Positions 40,717 to 49,707 of a stretch of DNA of 64,000 nucleotides are shown here, one piece after another. The position numbers and the translations under genes were made by a program. Where the stretch lies: NCBI GenBank assembly GCA_001874265.1, contig MPDD01000007.1, positions 1 to 64,000 on the forward strand. The letters are read 5' to 3'. The stretch's first letter is position 1. Every line of letters begins with the position of its first letter. Origin of the DNA: Bacteroidetes bacterium MedPE-SWsnd-G1 (GTDB lineage: Bacteria; Bacteroidota; Bacteroidia; Flavobacteriales; Flavobacteriaceae). Under the pieces are notes generated by a model. It was not told the DNA's origin, searched no databases, and saw nothing but the letters and a program-made list of their open reading frames with translations.

Positions 40717-40785
40717 AAAAAAAAGCCTCTGAAAAATCAGAGGCTTGTTATTCTATTGTTAAATCTTAACCAAAATAAGCCTCTG
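40717..40785 (-). promoter_or_regulatory. Attenuator: overlapping antiterminator/terminator with 3 arms
   Basis: Arm A CAGAGGCTT (40777-40785), arm B AAGCCTCTG (40738-40746), arm C CAGAGGCTT + U8 (40717-40731), reading on minus strand. Confidence 0.8.
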
Positions 40786-40834
40786 CATAATATTTACACA
40801 TCATAAAGCGCATTTTGTTAGATATTTTATTCAT
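40766..40834 (-). CDS. Putative methionine leader peptide MNKISNKMRFMMCKYYAEAYFG
   Basis: 22-codon ORF preceding terminator; tandem ATG ATG at codons 11-12; codons 17-20 contain antiterminator arm A; -7 box TATATTTG at 40855-40862 upstream. Confidence 0.75.
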   Translation of the reverse strand: MNKISNKMRFMMCKYYAEAYFG

Positions 40835-40854
40835 TACCCTAGTTAATTAGTAGG

Positions 40855-40862
40855 CAAATATA
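40855..40862 (-). promoter_or_regulatory. Bacteroidota-type -7 box for leader/metY transcript
   Basis: TATATTTG matches TAnnTTTG; TTTG further upstream at about 40884-40887 as -33 candidate. Confidence 0.55.
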
Positions 40863-40994
40863 AAAGAATAATAATTAGCTGACCAAATAAATTTTGAAGA
40901 AAATTTTATTTTTAACTCAGTATAACCGAAACTAATCTAGAAATGACAAATAAAATATTTCAACTATTTCTATAGATATTGATTTTAATTGTTA

Positions 40995-41002
40995 TAAATT
41001 TG
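40995..41002 (+). promoter_or_regulatory. -7 box for metK transcript
   Basis: TAAATTTG matches TAnnTTTG, about 9 nt upstream of the riboswitch-like element. Confidence 0.55.
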
Positions 41003-41012
41003 CACCCGAATC

Positions 41013-41065
41013 TCAGAGGAAAAATTTGAACTGATTGCAACCTCTTCAAAAAATGCTAAAGCAGT
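41013..41065 (+). ncRNA. SAM-II/SAM-V-like pseudoknot riboswitch candidate upstream of metK
   Basis: AGAGG-AAAAATTTGAACTGATTGCAA-CCTCT-TCAAAAAATGCTAAAGCAGT: P1 stem AGAGG/CCTCT, loop ATTTGAACTGATTGCAA, tail AAAAATGCTAAAG, pseudoknot ACTG/CAGT. Confidence 0.72.
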
Positions 41066-41132
41066 AAGTGTATACTTCCCTTTGGCTTTTACTTTTTTTT
41101 CTGGATTCTCTAAAACATTAAAAGTTAAGACT

Positions 41133-42386
41133 ATGTCATATTTATTTACATCAGAATCTGTGTCGGAAGGGCACCCTGATAAAATTGCAGATCAAATTTC
41201 AGATGCATTAATCGATCGTTTTTTAGCCTTCGACAAAAGTTCTAAAGTTGCTTGTGAAACCTTAGTTACAACGGGGCAAGTTATTTTGGCAGGAGAGGTA
41301 AAATCTACTGCTTATTTAGATGTTCAAAAAATAGCGAGAGATGTAATTAACAAGATTGGTTACACCAAAGGAGAATATATGTTCGACGGAAATTCATGTG
41401 GTGTTTTAAACGCTATTCACGAACAATCTCAAGATATTAATCAAGGTGTTGACAGAGGCAACTATGATGAGCAAGGTGCTGGTGACCAAGGAATGATGTT
41501 TGGTTATGCTACTAAAGAAACAGAAAATTTTATGCCTTTGGCATTGGATTTAAGTCATCGTTTACTAAAGGAACTTGCTGTAGTAAGAAGAGAAAATTCT
41601 GAAATTACTTACTTAAGACCAGATGCAAAAAGTCAAGTAACTATTGAGTATTCTGATGACAATGTACCACAACGAATTGATACGATTGTAATTTCGACAC
41701 AACACGACCAATTTGATGAAGATGAACCAATGTTGGCTAAAATCAAGGAGGATTTAGTTGGCATATTAATTCCAAGAGTAATTGCGCAACTACCATCAAA
41801 TCTTCAAGCATTATTTAATGATGATATTACGTACCACATTAACCCAACAGGAAAATTTGTAATTGGTGGACCGCATGGAGATACTGGATTAACAGGAAGG
41901 AAAATTATTGTGGATACGTATGGAGGAAAAGGAGCACACGGTGGTGGTGCTTTTTCTGGAAAAGATCCAAGTAAAGTAGATAGATCAGCGGCATATGCTT
42001 CAAGACATATTGCAAAAAATTTAGTTGCTGCCGGAGTTGCTGATGAAATTTTAGTTCAAGTTTCTTACGCTATTGGTGTAGCACAACCAACATCTATAAA
42101 TGTTGAAACTTATGGAACTGCTAAGATTGATTTAACCGATGGTGAAATTTCTAAAGTGGTAGAACAATTATTTGATATGCGACCAGCGGCTATTGAAAAG
42201 CGTTTGAAATTACGCAACCCTATTTATCTAGAAACTGCGGCTTATGGTCATATGGGTAGAACTCCAGAAGTAAAAACCTTAGAGTTCACATCTACAGAAG
42301 GAAAAACCGTTGCCTTAGAGGTAGAGACTTTTACATGGGAAAAACTAGACTATTTAGAAAAAGTAAAAGACGCTTTTAATATCTAA
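41133..42386 (+). CDS. metK: S-adenosylmethionine synthetase (true start 41133)
   Basis: [51 protein letters not shown]. Confidence 0.97.
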   Translation: MSYLFTSESVSEGHPDKIADQISDALIDRFLAFDKSSKVACETLVTTGQVILAGEVKSTAYLDVQKIARDVINKIGYTKGEYMFDGNSCGVLNAIHEQSQDINQGVDRGNYDEQGAGDQGMMFGYATKETENFMPLALDLSHRLLKELAVVRRENSEITYLRPDAKSQVTIEYSDDNVPQRIDTIVISTQHDQFDEDEPMLAKIKEDLVGILIPRVIAQLPSNLQALFNDDITYHINPTGKFVIGGPHGDTGLTGRKIIVDTYGGKGAHGGGAFSGKDPSKVDRSAAYASRHIAKNLVAAGVADEILVQVSYAIGVAQPTSINVETYGTAKIDLTDGEISKVVEQLFDMRPAAIEKRLKLRNPIYLETAAYGHMGRTPEVKTLEFTSTEGKTVALEVETFTWEKLDYLEKVKDAFNI

Positions 42387-42404
42387 TAAAGCACCTATAA
42401 AGTG

Positions 42405-42443
42405 AAAAGCAGCAGGAGAATATAATTCTTCTGCTGCTTTTTT
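42405..42443 (+). terminator. Terminator after metK
   Basis: AAAAGCAGCAGgagaatataattcttCTGCTGCTTTTTT. Confidence 0.85.
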
Positions 42444-42514
42444 ATATATAGAAATCAAACCTCTAAAAACAGTTCGATTGACACAATGTTTTAGTCGTAT
42501 AAACTTTCGAATAA

Positions 42515-45196
42515 TTACAAATTATATTTAACGGTAAACATTAAACGCAAGGGCATTACGTAATAACTTGTAGCCGTTGTAAATGTTTCGCTAAAATTGT
42601 CTCTATTTATAGATTCATTATCGGTTAAGTTCTTACCTGAAAAAATAAATTCCCAATGGCTATCTTGCTTTTGATAAAACAAACTTGCATTTAAAAAAGA
42701 ATATGTGTTTTCTATAGTATTAGTTCCATCTCTATAATTATAATAACTATAATCTGCTATAAAACTGAAGTCCTGCAGGAATACTACATCTAGTTTGGCA
42801 AAAGGTCTGTCCGTTGTAAAATCACTACTTCTTGTAGATGAATCGTACTGATTAAATGTTTTGGCATACCCAATTTCCAAATTTGGTGCAGTTTTAAAAT
42901 TGGTAGCAAAGCTTGCTGTATAATTTTGAGTAAATGATTCTGAAACATTTGGTCTGTTATTTACAATACCATTTAATTTTGAGTAGTTTAAACGGGCACT
43001 CGCGTTTGCCTTAAACTTCCCAAACCTGCGACCGTAGCGTGCATTTCCACTTACAACCTCATCGGCTAAATTAGAATTAAATGGTGTACTAATCGTTTGA
43101 TTGAAACCTGTAGAATTCGCAATATTTTTTATATCATTAGTTTTTTTAGAATAGGTAACTGAAGCGTTCATATTTGTAAAATTGAACATACTAAAACTAA
43201 AGAAATTCACATTGAATCTATTATAAACTGCGCTTTCTAGTTCTCGATTTCCTTCGAACATAGAATTAAAGTTATTTAGCACATAACCTTCGGCCAGTCT
43301 ATTAATATCTGTGTATTCCCTAGTCATGGAATAACTAAAACGTAAATTTTGCGATTGCTTCAATTTCCATTGAACTAATAAATCTGGCAATATTTCTACA
43401 TCCGATTCAGAATTCTCTGTGCCCAACTGAGTATCTTCAGTGAAATAATTGTGAACCGTAAACCCTGGTGTAAATGTAAATTTACCCGTTACAGCTTTAT
43501 AATGTGCTCCTAAGAATATATCATTAAATTGGAATTTTACATCATTTATTAATTCTTCATCTCCAAAATCCAATCGATCTCCATTGGTGAGTATTTGATA
43601 AATGTTTGAATCAAAATTTTGATGACTTATGGTACTTCCTAGTGTAAAATTTAAATTACTTTTATTATTCAACACATAGAAATAATCAACTTTTCCATCA
43701 AATTTAGTTGTCCGCACATCTTTCTGTTGAGACATGTCATAAACGGCTTGTGGAACAGTTGGAATAATATTATCGAAAGGTTGGCTACTTCTTAAATAAT
43801 TTAATAATGGATTTTCTTCAGTGTACAAATGTTGCATTTCAAATGAAACTACGTTCTTATCATTCAAAACTTTGTAATAACTTAAATTTTGATTTATAGA
43901 AGATGGCGTTTGTTCTTGATTGTCTACTATATTTTCAGTATTTCCATTTACGATGGATTCTATTCCTCCTATTTCTTCTTGTTTAGATGTTTTCATTATA
44001 ACATCATAATCGAAATGCGTGTCTGCATTAGGAATATAGTTTGCACTTAATTTAAGCATTCCTAATTTTGAACGTTGGCTATTTACACTTTCTCTAACTT
44101 CTAAATTATCTGTTACAATATTTCTTGTTACTGTTTGCGTAAACATATCTACTTCGGAGTCATTAAAAATGGTAAATCCGCTTAATGTTAATTCATCTTT
44201 AGGTGAATAGGTAAAGTTCGCTGCTCCAAAACGAGAAATTACTTCTTGAGCCATATTATTTTGCATCGCAGAAAAACCCAAACCTCCGTCAGAAACATTG
44301 AAACTTGTACCACCTCTTCGCATCATGTTTTGAAATCCTCCTGAAAACCGATTAAAATCCTGTCTTGTAAAAGGTACTTCTCCAATATTATTTAAATCTG
44401 CAATGATGTTTACACTCGTTTTAGGGCTATAATAGAATAGTTTAGGATGCACCAAATATCCCTCTTCAGTTCCAGCTCCTGCGGAAATATCTCCAAACCA
44501 AAAGTTCTTTTTCCCCTCTTTCAATTTAATATTGATGGCAACATTATCAGAATCATCTCCCATTCCTCTCATCGGTGAGACTTCGTTGTAATTTCTTAAT
44601 ACTTCTATTTTATCAACTGCGTTGGCAGGAATATTCTTAGATGCAATTTTGGAATCTCCATCAAAAAAATCTTTCCCTTCTACCATTACCTTCTGAACCG
44701 TTTTTCCTTCAACCTCAATCTGCCCGTCCTCAGTAATTTCTACACCAGGTAATTTCTTTAAAACATCTTCTAACTTTTTCTCCGCACCGTTGGTAAAAGA
44801 GTCAGAATTATAAACAATGGTATCACCTTTTATGGTAACAGGCATATCAAAGGTTAGCTCAACCTCATTTAAGGTATTATCCTCCTCTTTCAAAGTGAAG
44901 TTTTGTGTAATATCAGCAGAGTCGTCAGGTAAATTTACTTCTGAATTTTGCGTTTCAAAACCAATATAACTGATTCTAAAACTATAGGTATTATTAGTAG
45001 GAAGCACTAATTTAAATTCTCCTTTATCGTTTGTAATAGAGTACGATTCAACTTTGTTAGATCCTTTTACAAAAGCAATAACATTTGCTAGTTCTAATGG
45101 GTTTCCTATACTGTCTTTAATTGTTCCTTCTACTCTAGCCGTTTGAGAATAAGAAGTCAATCCTATTAAAAATAGGACAAAAAATATATTTTTCAT
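42515..45196 (-). CDS. Outer membrane beta-barrel protein with N-terminal CarboxypepD_reg-like domain (TonB-dependent receptor superfamily)
   Basis: VEGTIKDSIGNPLELANVIAFV; plug-like KKLEDVLKKLPGVEITEDGQIEVEGKTVQKVMVEGKDFF; C-terminal beta-barrel. Confidence 0.9.
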   Translation of the reverse strand: MKNIFFVLFLIGLTSYSQTARVEGTIKDSIGNPLELANVIAFVKGSNKVESYSITNDKGEFKLVLPTNNTYSFRISYIGFETQNSEVNLPDDSADITQNFTLKEEDNTLNEVELTFDMPVTIKGDTIVYNSDSFTNGAEKKLEDVLKKLPGVEITEDGQIEVEGKTVQKVMVEGKDFFDGDSKIASKNIPANAVDKIEVLRNYNEVSPMRGMGDDSDNVAINIKLKEGKKNFWFGDISAGAGTEEGYLVHPKLFYYSPKTSVNIIADLNNIGEVPFTRQDFNRFSGGFQNMMRRGGTSFNVSDGGLGFSAMQNNMAQEVISRFGAANFTYSPKDELTLSGFTIFNDSEVDMFTQTVTRNIVTDNLEVRESVNSQRSKLGMLKLSANYIPNADTHFDYDVIMKTSKQEEIGGIESIVNGNTENIVDNQEQTPSSINQNLSYYKVLNDKNVVSFEMQHLYTEENPLLNYLRSSQPFDNIIPTVPQAVYDMSQQKDVRTTKFDGKVDYFYVLNNKSNLNFTLGSTISHQNFDSNIYQILTNGDRLDFGDEELINDVKFQFNDIFLGAHYKAVTGKFTFTPGFTVHNYFTEDTQLGTENSESDVEILPDLLVQWKLKQSQNLRFSYSMTREYTDINRLAEGYVLNNFNSMFEGNRELESAVYNRFNVNFFSFSMFNFTNMNASVTYSKKTNDIKNIANSTGFNQTISTPFNSNLADEVVSGNARYGRRFGKFKANASARLNYSKLNGIVNNRPNVSESFTQNYTASFATNFKTAPNLEIGYAKTFNQYDSSTRSSDFTTDRPFAKLDVVFLQDFSFIADYSYYNYRDGTNTIENTYSFLNASLFYQKQDSHWEFIFSGKNLTDNESINRDNFSETFTTATSYYVMPLRLMFTVKYNL

Positions 45197-45232
45197 TTAG
45201 TTAATTGAGTTTAAAAAACGCTTAAGTATTCT

Positions 45233-46072
45233 TTAGTTTCGAGAAGGCCTTCCACCACCTCTCCTTTCATTTCCGTACATCTCGCGCATTTCTTTCATTT
45301 TTTTAATAGATATTTCCCTATACTCTTCAGCTGTAACTACCTCTCCTTTTTTTGGCATTTTAATTTCAGCTTTCTCCTTAGGGTTTAGCACAATTTTCGT
45401 GCAGACGATTTGTGTATTATCAGCATTAATTTCTAGAATTAGACCTGGTAAACCCCAATACGAATCCGGTCCATGACTAACCGGAATATCTGGTGTATAC
45501 CAAGCAACGACTTCTATTTCTTTTAAAGAATCCTTCGGTTTTTCGGAAGTATCATTATTATTTCCTCCTCTTCCTCTTCCAAATCTAAAAGCCTCTACAT
45601 TTGGCGCCATCTTCTTAGCAACTGCCTTAAAACACAAATGCTTCCCAACTACTTTAGATTCATCTAAAAATTCCCATTCCAATTTTTCCAATTCATCCTT
45701 TACCAAAAACTCTTTTCCCATTAAATTTTGTTCCTGAGTATATTGTTGGTCTTTAATGTTTTTATAGTTTTTCCCTGCTCCAAACCCACCAAATCGCATA
45801 CCTCTACCTCCTTGTCCTGGTCTGTCTAATTGTTCTTCTTCTTTGTATATAGACTCAGTTGAATTGAAACTTAATTCAAATACTTTCTCAAGACGGCTTT
45901 TCATTCGCTCCTTTATTCTCTCTTGCTGATCTAATGGAATATTGCTCCCTTCTAAATTTAAATCCATCGTGGTTTTGGTTTGGTACGTGGCTTTTCCTTG
46001 AAAACCTTGCCCAAACGATAAAATGCTTGAACATAGAACTAAGAAAACAAAAAGGGTCATTGTATTTTTCAT
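45233..46072 (-). CDS. GLPGLI family protein
   Basis: Contains SYWGLPGLILEI; signal peptide; paralog of 46138-46995. Confidence 0.94.
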   Translation of the reverse strand: MKNTMTLFVFLVLCSSILSFGQGFQGKATYQTKTTMDLNLEGSNIPLDQQERIKERMKSRLEKVFELSFNSTESIYKEEEQLDRPGQGGRGMRFGGFGAGKNYKNIKDQQYTQEQNLMGKEFLVKDELEKLEWEFLDESKVVGKHLCFKAVAKKMAPNVEAFRFGRGRGGNNNDTSEKPKDSLKEIEVVAWYTPDIPVSHGPDSYWGLPGLILEINADNTQIVCTKIVLNPKEKAEIKMPKKGEVVTAEEYREISIKKMKEMREMYGNERRGGGRPSRN

Positions 46073-46137
46073 AACTAAACTATTTATAATTCATTTAAAC
46101 CTAAGACTGTAAAAATTACAAAAAGTTTAATCAACTA

Positions 46138-46995
46138 TTAACCCCCTATTCTAATACTAATAGACTCACCGCTTCCGCCTTTCCGTTCTCTTCCTCCATA
46201 TTGTTGCTGCATCTCTTTCATTTTCTTTTCCATTAACTTTCGATACTCAGCTTGATTCACCACTTTTCCACTTGTTGGCTCTTCAATCTTATCCTTAGTA
46301 TTCATTACAATTTTAGTGCACAAATAAGACATACTATCTCCGTCATGCAATTCTAAAATAAGACCTGGTAAGCCCCAATAATCGTCTGGACCATTACTTA
46401 CCGGAATATCGGCAGTATACCACGCTGTCAATACGCGCTCATTCTTCTCTTTTTCAACATCTTTAGATTTTTCTTCATCATCACTATCTACCCTAAAAGA
46501 CATACTCTCTACTTCTCTTTTAGCCACAGCTTTGAAACACAGGTATTTACCGATAATTTTTGATTCATCTGTAAATTCCCAGTTATAGGTTTCTAATTCA
46601 TCTTTTACCAAAAAACTCTTACCAAATAAATCTTGCTCATTTGCAAACTTTTTAGTCTTTGTATTCTTGTACTGTTCTAAACCAGCATTTCCACCCATTA
46701 CCATTACACGCATCCCTCCAGATTGCACATTACCAGTTGGAGCATCTAATTTCTCCTCTTCCTTATAAATTGAAGCCTCTTTATTAAAAGTTAATATATA
46801 AGTACGCTCAAATTGCTTCTTTAACATGGCTTCCATTTTTTCTTTTTGAGCATCGGACATTTCAGAATCTTCAAGACTCATTTCCATTTTACGTTGAGTT
46901 TGATAATATGCTTTTCCCTGAAAATCTTGTGCATTTACCAAATAACTAATCAAGAATGCACAAAAAGTAACTAAGTTTATAATAAGTGTTTTCAT
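46138..46995 (-). CDS. GLPGLI family protein
   Basis: Contains DYWGLPGLILEL; signal peptide; paralog of 45233-46072. Confidence 0.94.
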   Translation of the reverse strand: MKTLIINLVTFCAFLISYLVNAQDFQGKAYYQTQRKMEMSLEDSEMSDAQKEKMEAMLKKQFERTYILTFNKEASIYKEEEKLDAPTGNVQSGGMRVMVMGGNAGLEQYKNTKTKKFANEQDLFGKSFLVKDELETYNWEFTDESKIIGKYLCFKAVAKREVESMSFRVDSDDEEKSKDVEKEKNERVLTAWYTADIPVSNGPDDYWGLPGLILELHDGDSMSYLCTKIVMNTKDKIEEPTSGKVVNQAEYRKLMEKKMKEMQQQYGGRERKGGSGESISIRIGG

Positions 46996-47020
46996 TTTTT
47001 TTAAGTTTAAATTATATCTA

Positions 47021-47028
47021 CAAAAGTA
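47021..47028 (-). promoter_or_regulatory. -7 box for GLPGLI operon
   Basis: TACTTTTG (TAnnTTTG). Confidence 0.55.
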
Positions 47029-47050
47029 ACGGGCATTAGTACAACTCAGC

Positions 47051-47077
47051 GTTAATGAGTGTTAACGAGTGTTAACC
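47051..47077. promoter_or_regulatory. Three-unit direct-repeat operator candidate
   Basis: GTTAATGAGT GTTAACGAGT GTTAACC, 10-bp period, midway between divergent -7 boxes. Confidence 0.65.
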
Positions 47078-47103
47078 GGCTTTTTCCTTCTAATTTAACT
47101 ACT

Positions 47104-47111
47104 TACTTTTG
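47104..47111 (+). promoter_or_regulatory. -7 box for small ORF-HK-RR operon
   Basis: TACTTTTG (TAnnTTTG). Confidence 0.55.
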
Positions 47112-47140
47112 AACCAACTAAATCGAAAAAATCACTAGTC

Positions 47141-47509
47141 ATGAACAAAAATATAATCCTTACAATTGTCTTTCTAAGCACTACTTTTATTGGGTTTTGT
47201 CAATCCAAAACAAAAACAGAAATGAAGATTTCAACAGTTTCAGATTTTAAAATTGAAACCGATAATTTTGAAGAATTATCAGATTTTGATTGGAATATGA
47301 TTAAAGAAATGTTTGAAAACAACGAACCTGAAGAAAATATTACTTTAGCATTTGTTTATAGTAAAAAACCAACAGATTTAAATGAGGCTATTTACATAGA
47401 TGATTTAACATTTAAAATAACAGGGAAATCTTCAGAAATTGATAAACTGACAAAACAAATGCAAAAGACATTGTCTAAAATTGCAAAAATAGATTTTAAA
47501 ACAAAATAA
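47141..47509 (+). CDS. Small secreted/periplasmic protein of unknown function
   Basis: Signal peptide MNKNIILTIVFLSTTFIGFCQ; first gene of the two-component operon. Confidence 0.65.
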   Translation: MNKNIILTIVFLSTTFIGFCQSKTKTEMKISTVSDFKIETDNFEELSDFDWNMIKEMFENNEPEENITLAFVYSKKPTDLNEAIYIDDLTFKITGKSSEIDKLTKQMQKTLSKIAKIDFKTK

Positions 47510-47531
47510 TATTATTCGAAATAGAACTGGA

Positions 47532-49043
47532 ATGGATACTAAAAAACATCAATGGATTATCATATTAATTGCGGTTACAATTGTAACTACAATTGCCGTG
47601 CAGTTCTATTGGAATTACAAAAATTATATTGACAATAAAACACGTGTAAACAATGAAATTCAGAATAGTTTAGACAACGCAATTGATGAATATTATAGTA
47701 CCATTTCTAAGGACAAATTCTTAACGATAGTTAGCTACGACAGTATTAATAACAATCATAACTTATTTGCAAATTTTCAATCAGACATATCGGATACAAG
47801 TTTAAATAGTAAAAGAAAATTTAAAATAAATTCATTAGAAATAAAAACTGATGATCCTGAAGAATTTGAAAAAATGCCAGATCTCATCAATCAATTATTG
47901 TTTGATGGAGACAGTATGGGGTTTGAAGACTTAAATGAAAAAGACACTCTAATTGAAAAAAGACCATTACGCATTTATCATGATAAAAAAAATACTGATA
48001 GTTTACGAGTTTTAAAGGGAATTCAATCCGTAATGATTGCTTTTTCTACGGATTCGATAAACATGAAGCAATTAGATTCACTATTTTTAAATCAATTGGC
48101 TAAAAACAGCATTTCTACTCCTTATTATTTTGAATTTAAAGATCGTGACTCAATTTTACAAACCAACAATATAGAAAGGTTAAAGTTTGATTACAAAGTC
48201 GGTTCAAAATCGACTTACTTAAGAGATCATCAATCTTTTATTACGTTTTACAAAGATCCAACTGCCGCTGCACTAAGGAAAAGTTCATTTGGCATTCTTT
48301 TATCTTTTATTTTATCCTCTGCAGTAATACTATGCTTAATTTATTTATTAAAGATAATCAATCAACAAAAGAAACTTTCAGAGATTAAGAATGACCTAAT
48401 CAGTAATATTACTCATGAGTTCAAAACACCTATTACAACTATAGGTATAGCACTAGAAGGATTACAAAATTTTGACGCCATTAAAAGTCCTGAAAGAGCG
48501 CAAAGTTATGTTAGCATGTCTCAAGAACAGTTAATTAAACTAAACTTGATGGTTGAAAAACTTTTAGAAACGGCAACCTTAAAAAATGGTCAGTTTACCT
48601 TAGAAAAAGAGCGAGCGGATGTAGTTTCATTAATAAAAAGTATTTCAGAAAAACAGCGTATTGCAAATCCATCTGCAACCATCCAGTTTTCTTCAGCTTT
48701 AAAAAGTAAAGAATTTAATTTAGACATATTACATTTTGAAAATGCCATATTAAACTTGATAGATAATGCTATCAAATATGGAAACGGATTGGTTGAAATA
48801 TTAATACAAGATGATGCCTCCGTATTAATTATGGATAACGGCCCAGGTATTCCCCAAAACGAACAAAAGAAGATTTTTGAGCAGTTTTATCGAATTCCAA
48901 CCGGTAATGTGCACGACGTAAAAGGCTTCGGTATTGGCTTACATTACACTAAAAAAATTATCGAAAAGCACGAAGGCAATATCAGTGTTCATAGTAAAAA
49001 AGGAAAAACAATTTTTAAAATTTCTCTCGCTCATGGATCATAA
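47532..49043 (+). CDS. Sensor histidine kinase
   Basis: Two TM segments, H-box LISNITHEFKTPITTIGIALEGL, N-box LIDNAIKYG, GFGIGLHYTKKII. Confidence 0.95.
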   Translation: MDTKKHQWIIILIAVTIVTTIAVQFYWNYKNYIDNKTRVNNEIQNSLDNAIDEYYSTISKDKFLTIVSYDSINNNHNLFANFQSDISDTSLNSKRKFKINSLEIKTDDPEEFEKMPDLINQLLFDGDSMGFEDLNEKDTLIEKRPLRIYHDKKNTDSLRVLKGIQSVMIAFSTDSINMKQLDSLFLNQLAKNSISTPYYFEFKDRDSILQTNNIERLKFDYKVGSKSTYLRDHQSFITFYKDPTAAALRKSSFGILLSFILSSAVILCLIYLLKIINQQKKLSEIKNDLISNITHEFKTPITTIGIALEGLQNFDAIKSPERAQSYVSMSQEQLIKLNLMVEKLLETATLKNGQFTLEKERADVVSLIKSISEKQRIANPSATIQFSSALKSKEFNLDILHFENAILNLIDNAIKYGNGLVEILIQDDASVLIMDNGPGIPQNEQKKIFEQFYRIPTGNVHDVKGFGIGLHYTKKIIEKHEGNISVHSKKGKTIFKISLAHGS

Positions 49044-49707
49044 AATAAAAATCTTATTGGCGGAAGACGAACCTGCTTTAGGTCAAATTATTAAAGAAAG
49101 TCTGACTACACGGAATTTTGATGTTACACTTTGCGCCAATGGTGAAGAAGCATTTCAACAATATAAAACGGATGCTCCGGACATATTAGTATTAGATGTT
49201 ATGATGCCAATTAAAGATGGTTTTACATTGGCAAAAGAAATTCGTTTTGAAAACGAGCATATTCCTATTCTTTTTCTAACAGCAAAATCACAGGTTAAAG
49301 ATGTTGTTGAAGGGTTTGAAATTGGTGGTAACGATTATTTAAAGAAACCATTTAGCATGGAAGAATTAATCGTGCGAATTAATGCTTTATTAAAACGGCA
49401 AAAATCTAAAAATGAACCGATTAATATTGGAAAGTATACCTTTGACTTGTTAAAACAAGAATTGTCATTTGGCACTTCTAAAGAAAATTTAACACATAGA
49501 GAAGCACAATTATTATGGCATTTACACATTCAGAGAAATAAGGTTTTAGAACGCTCAATAATTTTAAAAAAATTATGGGGTGATGATGACTTTTTCAATG
49601 CCCGAAGCATGGATGTTTTCATTTCAAAACTCAGAAAAAAACTAAAACAAGACGCAAACATTCAAATCATTAATATTAGAGGTTTTGGCTATAAAATGAT
49701 TTGCTAA
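49033..49707 (+). CDS. OmpR-family response regulator (true start 49033)
   Basis: ILLAEDEPALG receiver, LVLDVMMPIKDGF, K in LFLTAKS; C-terminal winged helix SMDVFISKLRKKLK. Confidence 0.94.
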   Translation: MDHKIKILLAEDEPALGQIIKESLTTRNFDVTLCANGEEAFQQYKTDAPDILVLDVMMPIKDGFTLAKEIRFENEHIPILFLTAKSQVKDVVEGFEIGGNDYLKKPFSMEELIVRINALLKRQKSKNEPINIGKYTFDLLKQELSFGTSKENLTHREAQLLWHLHIQRNKVLERSIILKKLWGDDDFFNARSMDVFISKLRKKLKQDANIQIINIRGFGYKMIC

